Positions 24,369 through 33,078 are shown, counted from the first letter of the stretch. The stretch is 64,000 bases of DNA from an uncultured Algibacter sp. (GCA_947502405.1 CANMZT010000017.1:1-64000), one strand, 5' to 3'. Notes: a model not told the origin generated them from the sequence alone. Made by a program: numbers and translations.

Positions 24369-24848
24369 TTAAAGTGTTATGTTTTGAGTAATTGATGTAT
24401 TATTAATTTGAAATTTGGCATCTTTCCATTTTGCTGGCCCCATAAAACCTGTTGCATTATTTGAAAAGCCATAGTCTTCTTTTGGAATACCAAAAAGCGC
24501 GGTATCAAATTTATTATTCTCATTTTCGTCGTGAAACATAGAGATTGCGTACTCACCCTTTGGAACCGCTTTAAAAGTTACTGTACAAGTATTGTTTTCT
24601 ATTTTAGAGAAAGTAGCCTCAAACCCTTTACTTAAAAAGCTGGCTTCTGAGTTGTAAAGTGCCACATAAGCTTTTCCTTTGTTCGATTCAAAATTTGAAA
24701 TTACTACAGTAACATCAGCTAAATTTACATCTTGTGCATTTATGCTTGTAAATGTTAAAAGTGAAAGACAGATAATTATAATTACATTTTTACCAACAGA
24801 ATACTTATTGTTGTTTTTGTGTTCTTGATTTTTCTTTGAAAAGTTCAT
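24369..24848 (-). CDS. DUF2141 domain secreted protein
   Basis: This 159-residue secreted protein has an unusually long hydrophilic N-region before the signal-peptide core (NVIIIICLSLLTFTSINAQ). The mature part is a DUF2141 beta-sandwich with SNKGKAYVALYN, VPKGEYAISMFHDENENNKFDT and the closing GPAKWKDAKFQI. It is the first gene of the six-gene operon. DUF2141 proteins are common in Bacteroidota envelopes and their function is unknown. Confidence 0.87.
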   Translation of the reverse strand: MNFSKKNQEHKNNNKYSVGKNVIIIICLSLLTFTSINAQDVNLADVTVVISNFESNKGKAYVALYNSEASFLSKGFEATFSKIENNTCTVTFKAVPKGEYAISMFHDENENNKFDTALFGIPKEDYGFSNNATGFMGPAKWKDAKFQINNTSITQNITL

Positions 24849-25003
24849 AATGGTTGTTTTTTAATGATGAGACAAATATCCAACAGAAGCTCATGTTTTT
24901 AAAAACCAACTTACCGAACTGTTATTTTTTGTTGCTGAAATGTTAAACCTTTATTGTTTAAGTATATGATTACCTATTTTGCTGTGTCTAAAAATTTTAA
25001 ATC

Positions 25004-25402
25004 ATGAAAAAATTAATGCTGCTTTTTTTTGTTTTATTAACTGCTTTAGGGTTTAGTCAGACAGAAAGAATATCAATGATTGACTACGTACAAGTTTTGA
25101 ATAATAATAAAGCTGAAGCCTTATTTTATTATCAGAACAATTGGGAACAACTACGCATTAAGGCTATTGAAAAAGGTTATATAGACAGTTATCAGTTGTT
25201 AGAAACACAACCTACTGAAGAAACACCATACAGTTTTATGCTGATAACCACATATAAAAGTAAATTACAATACCATGCCAGTGAAGCTAATTTTAATATG
25301 TTAATTGAGGCCAGTAATGGTTTAAAATTGATGAATGATAAAAAACCTGCAGACTTTAGAAAAGTGATATTACATAATGATAGCGTAAAACATTGGAATT
25401 AA
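25004..25402 (+). CDS. Hypothetical secreted protein
   Basis: This 132-residue protein has a signal peptide (MKKLMLLFFVLLTALGFSQ) and a compact body of about 110 residues (ISMIDYVQVLNNNKAEALFY, LLETQPTEETPYSFMLITTY). The look is that of a small dimeric alpha/beta-barrel-like protein, but I cannot assign a family. It stands alone, divergent from the DUF2141 operon, and is followed by a strong nested hairpin. Confidence 0.65.
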   Translation: MKKLMLLFFVLLTALGFSQTERISMIDYVQVLNNNKAEALFYYQNNWEQLRIKAIEKGYIDSYQLLETQPTEETPYSFMLITTYKSKLQYHASEANFNMLIEASNGLKLMNDKKPADFRKVILHNDSVKHWN

Positions 25403-25407
25403 AATAA

Positions 25408-25545
25408 AAAAGAGACTATCTAAAAGTAATTAGTAATGTCATTTTGAGCGCAGTCGAAAAACTTATAATTTTGATTTTAAATGCATTTCGACTGCGCTCA
25501 ATGTGACAAAACGTTAAAAATTACACTTTTAAAATAGCCTCTTTT
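25408..25545. terminator. Nested inverted repeat between convergent genes
   Basis: An outer stem (AAAGAGACTAT with ATAGCCTCTTT) encloses a 22-nt inner arm pair at 25438-25459 and 25486-25507 built on TGAGCGCAGTCGAAA/TTTCGACTGCGCTCA. The inner sequence is a repeat type widespread in Flavobacteriia. The structure lies between the + strand hypothetical gene and the - strand tonB gene and probably ends transcription both ways. Confidence 0.65.
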
Positions 25546-25579
25546 ACTCACATTGATATAAAACCCTTTACTCCTCTTA

Positions 25580-26356
25580 TCAACCTTCTTGAAACTTGAA
25601 GAATATGGGTACAGCATAAGCCACTTTTACAGGTTTACCTCGCTGCTTACCAGGTTTCATTTTTGGTAATTTACTTATTATCCGTTCTGCTTCTTTTTGA
25701 AGAATTTTATCTGGCCCCCTTGATCGGATACCTGTAATATGTCCGTTCTTATCAATAACAAATACAACTGAGACACGTCCTTGAATACCTAAATCTAAAG
25801 CCGTTTGCGGGTAAGTAAAATTATTAGCTACATGCTCTTGTATTTTCTTTTGAAAACAATCTTTTGTTGCTTTTTTAGATAAGTTTTCACAACCCGGAAA
25901 TACAGGTACATCTTCTATTATTGCAAATGCTACTTGTACATCCTCATCTATTTCCTCTACTTCAACATCGCTAACCTCAACAATACGTTCTTCAACAGCA
26001 TCGTCCTGCCCTATTTCTGTGCTTTCAATAACGGTTTCTTCAATTTCCTCTACATCATCTACAATTTGTATAGATTCTTGAACAACAGCAGGCGGTGGTG
26101 GTGGCGGTGGTGTATTAGCATTCATTATGGGAATTTCTTCCTCAAACTCCCCTTCCATCTCTATAAGGTCTAGAACCACATCATCTTTTTCATAAGTTCT
26201 GTATTCCAGAGCTCTCCAAGATAAAAGTAACATCAAGTTTAATCCAATAGCGAAATAAATGCCGCTATTTCTTCCTATTTCCAAATTTGGATTTTTTTTA
26301 GCTTCCATGACACTTCGTTTTAAACTGATGAGATTATTATCATATAAACTCATCAT
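25580..26356 (-). CDS. tonB: Energy transducer TonB
   Basis: This 258-residue protein transmits proton-motive force to outer-membrane receptors. It has an N-terminal membrane helix (about 30-47, GIYFAIGLNLMLLLSWRAL), a proline run (NTPPPPPPPAVV) and an acidic Glu/Val-rich periplasmic spacer. A C-terminal TonB domain follows (PQTALDLGIQGRVSVVFVID to VAYAVPIFFKF). Related proteins start at MEAKKNP, 16 residues further in (26308), so the true start is uncertain. A palindrome matching the hemN operator and a TAACTTTA box lie upstream with the same 21-nt gap. ExbB/ExbD are not in the window. Confidence 0.9.
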   Translation of the reverse strand: MMSLYDNNLISLKRSVMEAKKNPNLEIGRNSGIYFAIGLNLMLLLSWRALEYRTYEKDDVVLDLIEMEGEFEEEIPIMNANTPPPPPPPAVVQESIQIVDDVEEIEETVIESTEIGQDDAVEERIVEVSDVEVEEIDEDVQVAFAIIEDVPVFPGCENLSKKATKDCFQKKIQEHVANNFTYPQTALDLGIQGRVSVVFVIDKNGHITGIRSRGPDKILQKEAERIISKLPKMKPGKQRGKPVKVAYAVPIFFKFQEG

Positions 26357-26369
26357 AATTTGACTACTT

Positions 26370-26377
26370 TAAAGTTA
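26370..26377 (-). promoter_or_regulatory. tonB -7 promoter element (TAACTTTA)
   Basis: On the minus strand this reads TAACTTTA, seven of eight matches to TAnnTTTG. It lies exactly 21 nt from the palindrome, as at hemN, and would place the transcription start about 10 nt before the upstream ATG. Confidence 0.45.
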
Positions 26378-26398
26378 TCATATAACTACCAAAACAAC

Positions 26399-26414
26399 TA
26401 TGACATTTATCATA
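26399..26414. promoter_or_regulatory. Crp/Fnr-like operator upstream of tonB
   Basis: On the minus strand this reads TATGATAAATGTCATA, one mismatch from the hemN site at 4689-4704. The arms TATGA/TCATA are perfect. The position relative to the -7 box suggests activation. Confidence 0.55.
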
Positions 26415-26470
26415 TCTCAAAAAAAACTACCTTATTTTGATTATTTCGTATTTTAAAATGGGGTTATTAA

Positions 26471-26502
26471 AAAAAGCCTGCTTTTTTAAAAACAGGCTTT
26501 TT
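26471..26502. terminator. Rho-independent terminator of hsp20
   Basis: AAAAAGCCTG and CAGGCTTTTT pair around a 12-nt loop, with U-runs on both strands. It lies 24 nt after the stop codon of the minus-strand hsp20 gene. Confidence 0.8.
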
Positions 26503-26525
26503 GTAGTTTAGTGGAATTTTTTTGA

Positions 26526-27002
26526 CTAAGAAATCTTGATGCTTCTTGGAGGTTTTTGTTTTGCCTCTTCTTTTTTTGGAAGATGAATATTTAAAATACC
26601 CTCGTTATACTTTGCATTTATTTTACTATCCTCAACTGTTTCTGGCAGCGTGAAAGTTCTTTTAAAAGAAGAGTATCCAAATTCTCTTCTGGTATAACCC
26701 TTATCTTCTTCTTTATTATCGTTTTGTATTTCAGCAGAAATAGACAGGATATTGTTTTCTAAATTAATATTAAAGTCAGATTTTTTTAATCCTGGAACCG
26801 CCATTTCTACCACAAAAGCATCAGCTTCTTCTTTTATATTTACTTTAGGCAAAGACATGCCTGTATTGAAATTTGATGAAAATAGCGATGGAAACTCTGC
26901 TAATGAAAAATCATCAAACCAATTGGATAGTGATGGGAAGTTCGACATATTGTTTTTGTTTGCTAAACTTCCATTTTTCGGTAATGTTGCTAAATTGCTC
27001 AT
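26526..27002 (-). CDS. Small heat-shock protein Hsp20
   Basis: This 158-residue ATP-independent chaperone has an alpha-crystallin domain (about 48-145), starting at LPKVNIKEEADAFVVEMAVPG, with the signature GILNIHLPKK near the end and a C-terminal IxI-like tail (PRSIKIS) used in oligomer assembly. It binds unfolding proteins in the cytoplasm. The gene is single and ends in a strong terminator. Its leader contains no obvious thermometer that I can defend. Confidence 0.93.
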   Translation of the reverse strand: MSNLATLPKNGSLANKNNMSNFPSLSNWFDDFSLAEFPSLFSSNFNTGMSLPKVNIKEEADAFVVEMAVPGLKKSDFNINLENNILSISAEIQNDNKEEDKGYTRREFGYSSFKRTFTLPETVEDSKINAKYNEGILNIHLPKKEEAKQKPPRSIKIS

Positions 27003-27344
27003 TTTTAAAAAATTTTAAGTTAAACATTTATTCACCAATAAATAAGCAAAAAAAATACCAAAATAAATGTGTTTTATTTTGTATGATTTCCTTAATATTC
27101 TTTTAACATATTTCTGCCATTTTTTCATTTTCAGGTTTTGATGCAATGTCAAAATTTCGGAAACGAATACTATTAACTTAATATTAAACTATTAAGTTGA
27201 ATTCTTACTTAACTATGCAAAAAATTTTAACTACCTTGGTTTACTTTCGGATACAAGTCATTAAAAATGAAACATATACATAAAAAATCAATTTTAATTA
27301 TAAATTACAAAACAATAATAAGCTTTTATAAATATGTTTAGAAT
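27003..27344. other. Gene-free interval between divergent hsp20 and a small lipoprotein gene
   Basis: This 342-bp, very AT-rich stretch is long enough for two divergent promoters and is expected to hold them. I see no coding frame, repeat or strong hairpin. A minus-strand TGGCAGAAATATGTT near 27106-27119 vaguely resembles a sigma-54 site but lacks the -12 GC. Confidence 0.5.
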
Positions 27345-27713
27345 ATGAAAACATCAAATAAAACAATGTTATCTCTTATTTTAACAATTTTAATTTTTTT
27401 TCAAAGTTGCATTACGGTATATAAATCGGAATCTTTAACCCTTAAAGAAGCAAATAATATTAATATTAAAACAAAGGTTATAACCAAAAGTGGAGAAAAG
27501 TTAAAATTTAAGAATATAGAATTTGAAAACGGAATTTATTATGGGATAAAGAAAAAAAAGAGACAGACTATTAAGATGCCTTTAAACCAAGAAGATCTTA
27601 GTGAAATTAAAATTAAGAATCGAGCTTTATCTGCAGTTGTTAATATTCCACTGGGTTTTGTTTATGTATTAACCATAGGTGGAATAATATATGCTGGATA
27701 CCCATCGCTATAG
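27345..27713 (+). CDS. Hypothetical lipoprotein
   Basis: This 122-residue protein has a signal peptide and lipobox ending at Cys22 (IFFQSC). The mature part has a lysine-rich beta-like region (KVITKSGEKLKFKNIEFENG, KKKKRQTIKMPLNQ) and a hydrophobic C-terminal segment (VVNIPLGFVYVLTIGGIIYAGY) that may be a membrane helix. No family is recognised. It stands alone and is followed by a structured repeat. Confidence 0.65.
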   Translation: MKTSNKTMLSLILTILIFFQSCITVYKSESLTLKEANNINIKTKVITKSGEKLKFKNIEFENGIYYGIKKKKRQTIKMPLNQEDLSEIKIKNRALSAVVNIPLGFVYVLTIGGIIYAGYPSL

Positions 27714-27773
27714 GAGTATGGTCTGTTACATTTGCTTTGAGCCAAAAATAAAGTGTAAAATTAGCAAAGGCAA

Positions 27774-27900
27774 ACACCGTTTAAAAATAATTGCTTGATT
27801 TTTGCCTACTTACGAAAATTCCTCCTGAATATTCTATCTGTGCTTTATTTGCTAACTTTAGTGCTGAAACACGCAACGAAATCATACACAAGACCGTTAT
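27774..27900. repeat. Structured attC-like repeat, copy B
   Basis: This is a diverged copy of the element at 1970-2104: CACCGTTTAAAAATAATTGC, GCCTACTTACGAAAATTCCT, then TTCTAT, TTTGCTAAC, ACGCAACG and AAGACCGTTAT follow in the same order and spacing. The hairpins are less perfect than in copy A. It ends 16 nt before the DUF6090 gene. Confidence 0.6.
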
Positions 27901-27916
27901 AACCAACCACTAACAA

Positions 27917-28675
27917 ATGATAAAATTCTTTAGAAAAATTAGGCAAAAACTACTCTCTGAAAATAAATTCAGTAAGTATCTGATTTACGCAATTGGAGAA
28001 ATTATTCTTGTAGTTATTGGAATATTGATCGCTCTTCAAGTCAACAATCAAAATCAAGTCGAAAACGAAAAAAAAGCACTCAAAAATTACTTAGAAAAAA
28101 TAGCAATCAATGTAAAAGGTGATATTAAAGTTGCGGAAACTATGATAGAAACCAGAACGCAGCAATCATTATTATGTGCTGAGGCTACCGAATTAATTTC
28201 TAAAAAAGACTGGAATGACCAACGAAAAATTACCAACGCTGTATTTGCGATGATAATAGAACAACCTTTGAATTTTAATCGTAGTGGATTTGAATCTCTA
28301 AAAAATTCTGGATATTTACAACATCTTGACAATCCGAAAGTGGAAGAACTTATTTATAAGTATTATAATGCAGTAGATAAAGTGATATTTGAAGAATCTA
28401 GCCTACAAGTTTGGGCAAATGATTTAGATTTAGAATTACATAAAAGTGGGTTCTTTTCAGAATGGATTGAACTAGAAAAAAGACCAAATCAAAAACTTAA
28501 TGAAGTCATAGGAAATTATACAGATGAACTTTGTGATCACAAAGGAAATGATATGGTATTATCCCTTTTATATAGAGGTTTCTTGTTTACTGCTGACTTG
28601 ACAAACTTTTATAATGAGCAATTAACTTATGGAAATAAATTATTATTAGCAATAGAGAATTACGATAAAAAATAA
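27917..28675 (+). CDS. DUF6090 family membrane protein
   Basis: This 252-residue protein starts with the family signature: a short basic helix, MIKFFRKIRQKLLSENKFSK, then one membrane helix (about 22-43, YLIYAIGEIILVVIGILIAL) ending in QVNNQN. The remaining 200 residues form a helical domain with FNRSGFESLKNSGYL. DUF6090 genes are numerous in Flavobacteriia, often single accessory genes, and have no known function. A structured repeat ends 16 nt upstream, and a GTGTGTAGC...GTTACCGTT stretch follows downstream, suggesting a cassette-like unit. Confidence 0.85.
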   Translation: MIKFFRKIRQKLLSENKFSKYLIYAIGEIILVVIGILIALQVNNQNQVENEKKALKNYLEKIAINVKGDIKVAETMIETRTQQSLLCAEATELISKKDWNDQRKITNAVFAMIIEQPLNFNRSGFESLKNSGYLQHLDNPKVEELIYKYYNAVDKVIFEESSLQVWANDLDLELHKSGFFSEWIELEKRPNQKLNEVIGNYTDELCDHKGNDMVLSLLYRGFLFTADLTNFYNEQLTYGNKLLLAIENYDKK

Positions 28676-28873
28676 CGAAAGCACAAAAACGTGTGTAGCA
28701 AATAAGGCGTAATTATGGCTACCCGTAAGGCGCACATAACTTTAACTTATACAGTGAGCGTTACCGTTAAAAAAATGACAACCATAATAAAATATTTAGA
28801 ATTAATTTTAACACTTAGTGTTATCGGGCTTTCAAAAACAGCTTACTTTTGCTCACTAACCTTAATTAAACTT

Positions 28874-29581
28874 TTAAAAAACCTCTTTATTTAACAACTT
28901 CAATAACACCTCAGGATCTGGACAATTCATTTTATAAAACTCTAAATCTTTTTTAGAACACACTCCAGGATAATCGCCCTGAAACCCTTGAATATCTTTT
29001 ATAATCTGAAAATGTAAATGAGGAGGATAGTCGCCATTAACTGAAAAATCACCAAGGCTAGCTATTTTATCACTTTTATTAAAAGTTTGCCCTACTTTGA
29101 GGTTTTTTATTGAATCTAAACTTAAATGCCCAAAAAGGGTATAAAAATCAACACCATTAATGCTATGCTTTAAAATTATAGTTGGTCCATAATCCCCATA
29201 ATTAGTGTTATTTTTAAAACTATGTATTATACCCTCTAAAGGTGTATAAATTGGTGTTTCTGCTTCACTCCACAAATCGATTCCCAAATGTATGTTGCGT
29301 TCGTCTTTGGCTTGGCTATTAAAATGCTGACTGCGCTTATAAATATTTCTAACTTCTAAGTAACCACCATATGCTACTTGAGCTTTATTCGTAGCCAGAT
29401 ATTTATTTACAAATCTTTCAAACTTGTAAGATGAAGACACATCAATTGTATTAAGCGCATCGTTGGTTTGCGATAAATCGATAGGAACGTAATTTGCTCT
29501 TGGAATGGAGGCATCCAATACATGAAGTGGTTCTGAACTTATATACTTTAAAAAATCTGAAAAATCTTCGAGTTCCATCAT
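28874..29581 (-). CDS. M23 family metallopeptidase
   Basis: This 235-residue protein contains a lysostaphin-type M23 domain (about 95-205) with zinc ligands in HLGIDLW (HxxxD) and PPHLHFQI (HxH). Typical substrates are peptidoglycan cross-bridges or stem peptides. No signal peptide is visible from this start, so the location is uncertain; an upstream start is not evident. The C-terminal DLEFYKMNCPDPEVLLKLL tail is conserved in flavobacterial relatives. It lies just downstream of rimO on the same strand (72 nt). Confidence 0.88.
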   Translation of the reverse strand: MMELEDFSDFLKYISSEPLHVLDASIPRANYVPIDLSQTNDALNTIDVSSSYKFERFVNKYLATNKAQVAYGGYLEVRNIYKRSQHFNSQAKDERNIHLGIDLWSEAETPIYTPLEGIIHSFKNNTNYGDYGPTIILKHSINGVDFYTLFGHLSLDSIKNLKVGQTFNKSDKIASLGDFSVNGDYPPHLHFQIIKDIQGFQGDYPGVCSKKDLEFYKMNCPDPEVLLKLLNKEVF

Positions 29582-29653
29582 TTCAAAAGTAAGAAACTTT
29601 AAAATTCTTTATAGAATCTTGATGCTAAACCAGAAATATTTTAACTAAAAATT

Positions 29654-30958
29654 CTAGCTCACAACCTCAGCATAAAGATCAAAATCTTCAGCTTCAATAA
29701 TTTTCACTGTAGCAAACTCACCTGTTTTTAAATAGGTTTTTGTGGCGTCAATCAATACTTCATTATCTACATCTGGAGAATCAAACTCTGTTCGCCCAAT
29801 AAAGTAGTTACCTTCTTTTCTGTCTATAACCACTTTAAACGTCTCTCCTATTTTTTGCTGATTCAATTCCCAAGAAATCTGTGATTGAATTTCCATAATT
29901 TGATTCGCTCTGTCAATCTTTACATCTTCAGGAACATCATCTTCTAAATTAAAAGCATGGGTGTTTTCCTCATGAGAATAGGTAAAACATCCTAAACGCT
30001 CAAAACGCATCTCTGAAACCCATTGCTTTAATTCTTGGAAATTCTCTTCGGTTTCTCCAGGATAGCCAACGATGAGCGTAGTTCTTATGGTCATTTCTGG
30101 AACAGCTTCTCTAAACTGAGAAATTAACTTTGTTGTTTTTTCTTTGGTTGTACCTCGACGCATACTCTTTAAAATGGAATCTGAAATATGTTGCAAAGGG
30201 ATATCTAAATAGTTACAAACTTTGGGCTCTCGCTTCATAACATCTAAAACATCCAACGGAAATCCTGTTGGGAATGCATAATGCAATCGAATCCATTCTA
30301 CGCCTTCAACTTTAACCAAAGCCTCAAGTAATTCAGCTAAATTTCGTTTTTTATATAAATCGAGACCGTAATAGGTTAAATCTTGAGCAATCAAAATAAG
30401 CTCTTTTACACCATTGGCTGCTAATTTTTCAGCTTCAATAACAAGTTCTTCAATTAGCTTACTCTTGTGTTTACCTCGCATTAAAGGAATCGCACAAAAC
30501 GAGCAAGGTCTATCACAACCTTCTGCAATTTTTAAATAGGCGTAATTTTTTGGTGTGGTTGTTAAGCGTTCTCCAATCAACTCATGCTTATAATCTGCAC
30601 CTAATGCTTTTAATAATCCTGGTAATTCAGTAGTGCCAAAATACTCGTCTACATTTGGGATTTCTTTAACCAAATCTGGTTTATAACGCTCACTTAAACA
30701 CCCCGTAACAAAAACCTTATCAACATCACCTTCATCTTTCTTTTTAACGTATTCTAGAATAGTATTTACACTCTCTTCTTTAGCATTATTTATAAATCCG
30801 CAGGTATTAATTACTACAATATTGCCTTCTTCTTCATGGGCAACTTCTTTACCATTAGCTTTTAATTGGCCCATTAACACTTCACTGTCGTAAACATTTT
30901 TACTACAACCAAGGGTTACAACATTAATCTTGTTTTTCTTAAGAGATTTTGTGCGCAT
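29654..30958 (-). CDS. rimO: Ribosomal protein S12 methylthiotransferase
   Basis: This 434-residue radical-SAM enzyme methylthiolates Asp of ribosomal protein S12. It has an N-terminal MTTase domain with three cluster cysteines (TLGCSKN, NTCGFI, TGCLSER), the radical-SAM motif GCDRPCSFCAIP (CxxxCxxC) and a C-terminal TRAM domain. The length and order are canonical. In many Bacteroidota rimO follows ftsY directly; here a lactamase-like gene and two small genes lie between them. Confidence 0.96.
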   Translation of the reverse strand: MRTKSLKKNKINVVTLGCSKNVYDSEVLMGQLKANGKEVAHEEEGNIVVINTCGFINNAKEESVNTILEYVKKKDEGDVDKVFVTGCLSERYKPDLVKEIPNVDEYFGTTELPGLLKALGADYKHELIGERLTTTPKNYAYLKIAEGCDRPCSFCAIPLMRGKHKSKLIEELVIEAEKLAANGVKELILIAQDLTYYGLDLYKKRNLAELLEALVKVEGVEWIRLHYAFPTGFPLDVLDVMKREPKVCNYLDIPLQHISDSILKSMRRGTTKEKTTKLISQFREAVPEMTIRTTLIVGYPGETEENFQELKQWVSEMRFERLGCFTYSHEENTHAFNLEDDVPEDVKIDRANQIMEIQSQISWELNQQKIGETFKVVIDRKEGNYFIGRTEFDSPDVDNEVLIDATKTYLKTGEFATVKIIEAEDFDLYAEVVS

Positions 30959-31133
30959 TCTATCTATAAATCAGGGCGCAAAGATACATAATGATTTAGA
31001 GATTAATGGATGTTGGATGAATATTTGAAAACCTTTAATTTTTCTAAAGATTCCGTTTTCATGGTAATGAGATTTACAATAGATACTTCAAGACAAAACC
31101 TCAAAGAATTTTTTATCAATTAAACCTTTTATA

Positions 31134-31141
31134 TATTTGAT
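31134..31141 (+). promoter_or_regulatory. -7 element (TATATTTG)
   Basis: This is an exact TAnnTTTG match 25 nt upstream of the serine hydrolase start codon, with no clear -33 TTG. It is a consensus match only. Confidence 0.35.
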
Positions 31142-31166
31142 AGTCCAAAATTGAAATCCTACCGTT

Positions 31167-32249
31167 ATGAAACCCCGATTTTATATCTCGATTCTTATTA
31201 TTCTTTTAGTGTTTAGCTGTTCTACTACTGAAGAAACTAATCAAAATCCAGATCCTACTGAAACAGAAATCTATTTTCCGCCTTTTAGTACTGATGCTTG
31301 GGATACTAAATCGATTGCTGAACTCGGATGGGATGATAATAACTTACAACCGCTTTTAGATTTTTTAGAACAAAACAACACCAAAAGTTTTATTATTCTT
31401 CATGAAGGAAAGATTGTTGTTGAGGAGTATATGAACAATCATGATATGAATAAGCTTTGGTATTGGGCCAGTGCTGGAAAAACATTAACCACTACCCTTT
31501 CTGGAATTGCACAAGAAGATGGCCTTATAAATATTAACAATAAAGTTTCTGATTACTTAGGAACTGGTTGGACTAATGCACCGTTAGAAAAAGAAAACCT
31601 TATTACTTGTAAACACTTATTATCAATGAATTCTGGATTGGATGATAGTAGTGATGCTGTAGAACCTGAAGATTTACAATATGTTGCTGATGCTGGGACG
31701 CGTTGGGCATACCATAATGTTTATAAAAAAATGCAAGATGTTATTGCTGAAGCTAGTAACACATCTTTTAAAAACTACTTTAATAACAAATTAAGAGATA
31801 AGATTGGAATGTCTGGAGCACCAAATACTTGGTTACAACTTAACGATTTTAATGTGTATTGGAGCGATACCAGAAGTATGGCTAGATTTGGGTTAATGAT
31901 TTATGCTAAGGGGAAATGGGGAAATACGCAAATTATTTCAGAAGATTTTCTAAATGAAGCCACAAATACTTCACAAGACATTAATAAATCTTATGGCTAC
32001 CTTTGGTGGCTTAACGGCAAATTATCTTATCATTTACCTGCAAGTCAATTAGAATTTCCCGGAAAATTAGTACCTAACGCTCCTGATGATATGTTTGCCG
32101 CTTTAGGTAAGAATGACCAAAAAATTTATGTTGTACCGAGTAAAAAATTGGTTGTTATTAGAATGGGAGAAGCTGCAGATAATGAAACCTTTGCCCTTTC
32201 AAGTTTTGATAATGATTTATGGGGGAAAATTAATGCTTTAATTGATTAG
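31167..32249 (+). CDS. Serine hydrolase lipoprotein, beta-lactamase-like
   Basis: This 360-residue lipoprotein (lipobox LVFSC, Cys17) has the penicillin-binding fold: SxxK as Ser101-Ala-Gly-Lys104 (WYWASAGKT), YxN in WAYHNVYK, and a late small-residue loop in MFAALGKNDQ. It resembles the 6-aminohexanoate-oligomer hydrolase/EstB branch rather than drug-inactivating enzymes. The substrate is unknown. It is the only plus-strand gene in this neighbourhood, and its stop codon overlaps that of the convergent SRPBCC gene by 4 nt, so it appears inserted between ftsY and rimO. Confidence 0.86.
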   Translation: MKPRFYISILIILLVFSCSTTEETNQNPDPTETEIYFPPFSTDAWDTKSIAELGWDDNNLQPLLDFLEQNNTKSFIILHEGKIVVEEYMNNHDMNKLWYWASAGKTLTTTLSGIAQEDGLININNKVSDYLGTGWTNAPLEKENLITCKHLLSMNSGLDDSSDAVEPEDLQYVADAGTRWAYHNVYKKMQDVIAEASNTSFKNYFNNKLRDKIGMSGAPNTWLQLNDFNVYWSDTRSMARFGLMIYAKGKWGNTQIISEDFLNEATNTSQDINKSYGYLWWLNGKLSYHLPASQLEFPGKLVPNAPDDMFAALGKNDQKIYVVPSKKLVVIRMGEAADNETFALSSFDNDLWGKINALID

Positions 32250-32674
32250 TTTCTTTCTTCAAAAGGTATTATAACCTCTTTTTCTAAATAATTTTTTAAA
32301 CCATTAAGAAGCATTGCCCAACAAAATGAGGAGTGCTTAAAATGACGATTGGCTTCTGGCCAATTCACATGACTAAACTCTATTAACGTTCCATGATCCG
32401 TTTCTATTAAATCAAAGCCAAAAGTAGTTGGATTCCAATCTTTATCTGATTTCGTCATTTTAAAATGAATTGATTTGTTTGGTTCTACTTTTGAAACTTT
32501 ACAATACCAATTATAATCATCAGTAAAATTTAGATTGTATTCTACTCCTAATTCTGGAGTTCCAGAAGACTTTAAAGTCCACCAATTGTCTAAATGCTTT
32601 GGTTGAGATACAGCATCAAATACTTCGTTTGCAGAAGTTTTGATTTGTAATGCGTGGTAGATGTTGTAACTCAT
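32246..32674 (-). CDS. SRPBCC (AHSA1-type) domain protein
   Basis: This 142-residue START/SRPBCC-fold protein has HALQIKTSANEVFDAVSQPKHLDNWWT at the start, cited here as FDAVSQPKHLDNWW. The core is typical of the AHSA1 branch, with FDLIETDHGTLIEFSHVNW and a C-terminal helix MLLNGLKNYLEKE. Such proteins bind hydrophobic ligands in a deep pocket. The ligand is unknown. It is 19 nt downstream of a small membrane-protein gene. Confidence 0.86.
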   Translation of the reverse strand: MSYNIYHALQIKTSANEVFDAVSQPKHLDNWWTLKSSGTPELGVEYNLNFTDDYNWYCKVSKVEPNKSIHFKMTKSDKDWNPTTFGFDLIETDHGTLIEFSHVNWPEANRHFKHSSFCWAMLLNGLKNYLEKEVIIPFEERN

Positions 32675-32693
32675 AACTTAACCAAGTTACAAA

Positions 32694-33038
32694 TTATTTA
32701 ACGTAAGGGTTAAACTTGTGTATAAATAAATGTATATCTCCCCAAAAAAAATAATAAATCGCACAAACCATAAAACATCCAATAACTATAGAATTGTTAA
32801 GATGTTTACTATTCAATTGTAAACTCATTAAATATATAATCATTCCAAAAAAAGGAATAACAAAGTAAGATGGAAAAGCCATATAAGAAATTAAATAGTC
32901 TGGTATCAAAGGATTATTTCTTAAGTCAAGAAAAGATAAAATAATGGTTATTACATTGCTTATAATCATTAAAGCAGCATATAATAAAACCAATAAAGTA
33001 ACGACTCTTAAATTCTTCTGAGATAAAAGTTTCTTCAA
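32694..33038 (-). CDS. Small hypothetical membrane protein
   Basis: This 114-residue protein has a basic N-terminus and three predicted membrane helices (about 11-36, 52-72 and 84-101). I do not recognise the family. It lies between ftsY (43 nt upstream, a gap with a hairpin-repeat remnant) and the SRPBCC gene, which it probably precedes in one transcript. Confidence 0.65.
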   Translation of the reverse strand: MKKLLSQKNLRVVTLLVLLYAALMIISNVITIILSFLDLRNNPLIPDYLISYMAFPSYFVIPFFGMIIYLMSLQLNSKHLNNSIVIGCFMVCAIYYFFWGDIHLFIHKFNPYVK

Positions 33039-33055
33039 ATTTTATTTAAAAATAA

Positions 33056-33078
33056 GTTCTTGCCTTAGCAGGAATGAT
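33056..33078. repeat. Short hairpin repeat (GATTCCxx...xxGGAATGAC type), copy 2
   Basis: TTGCCTTAGCAGGAATGA is a degenerate copy of the element that is perfect at 47681-47706, placed just after the ftsY stop codon. Confidence 0.4.
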
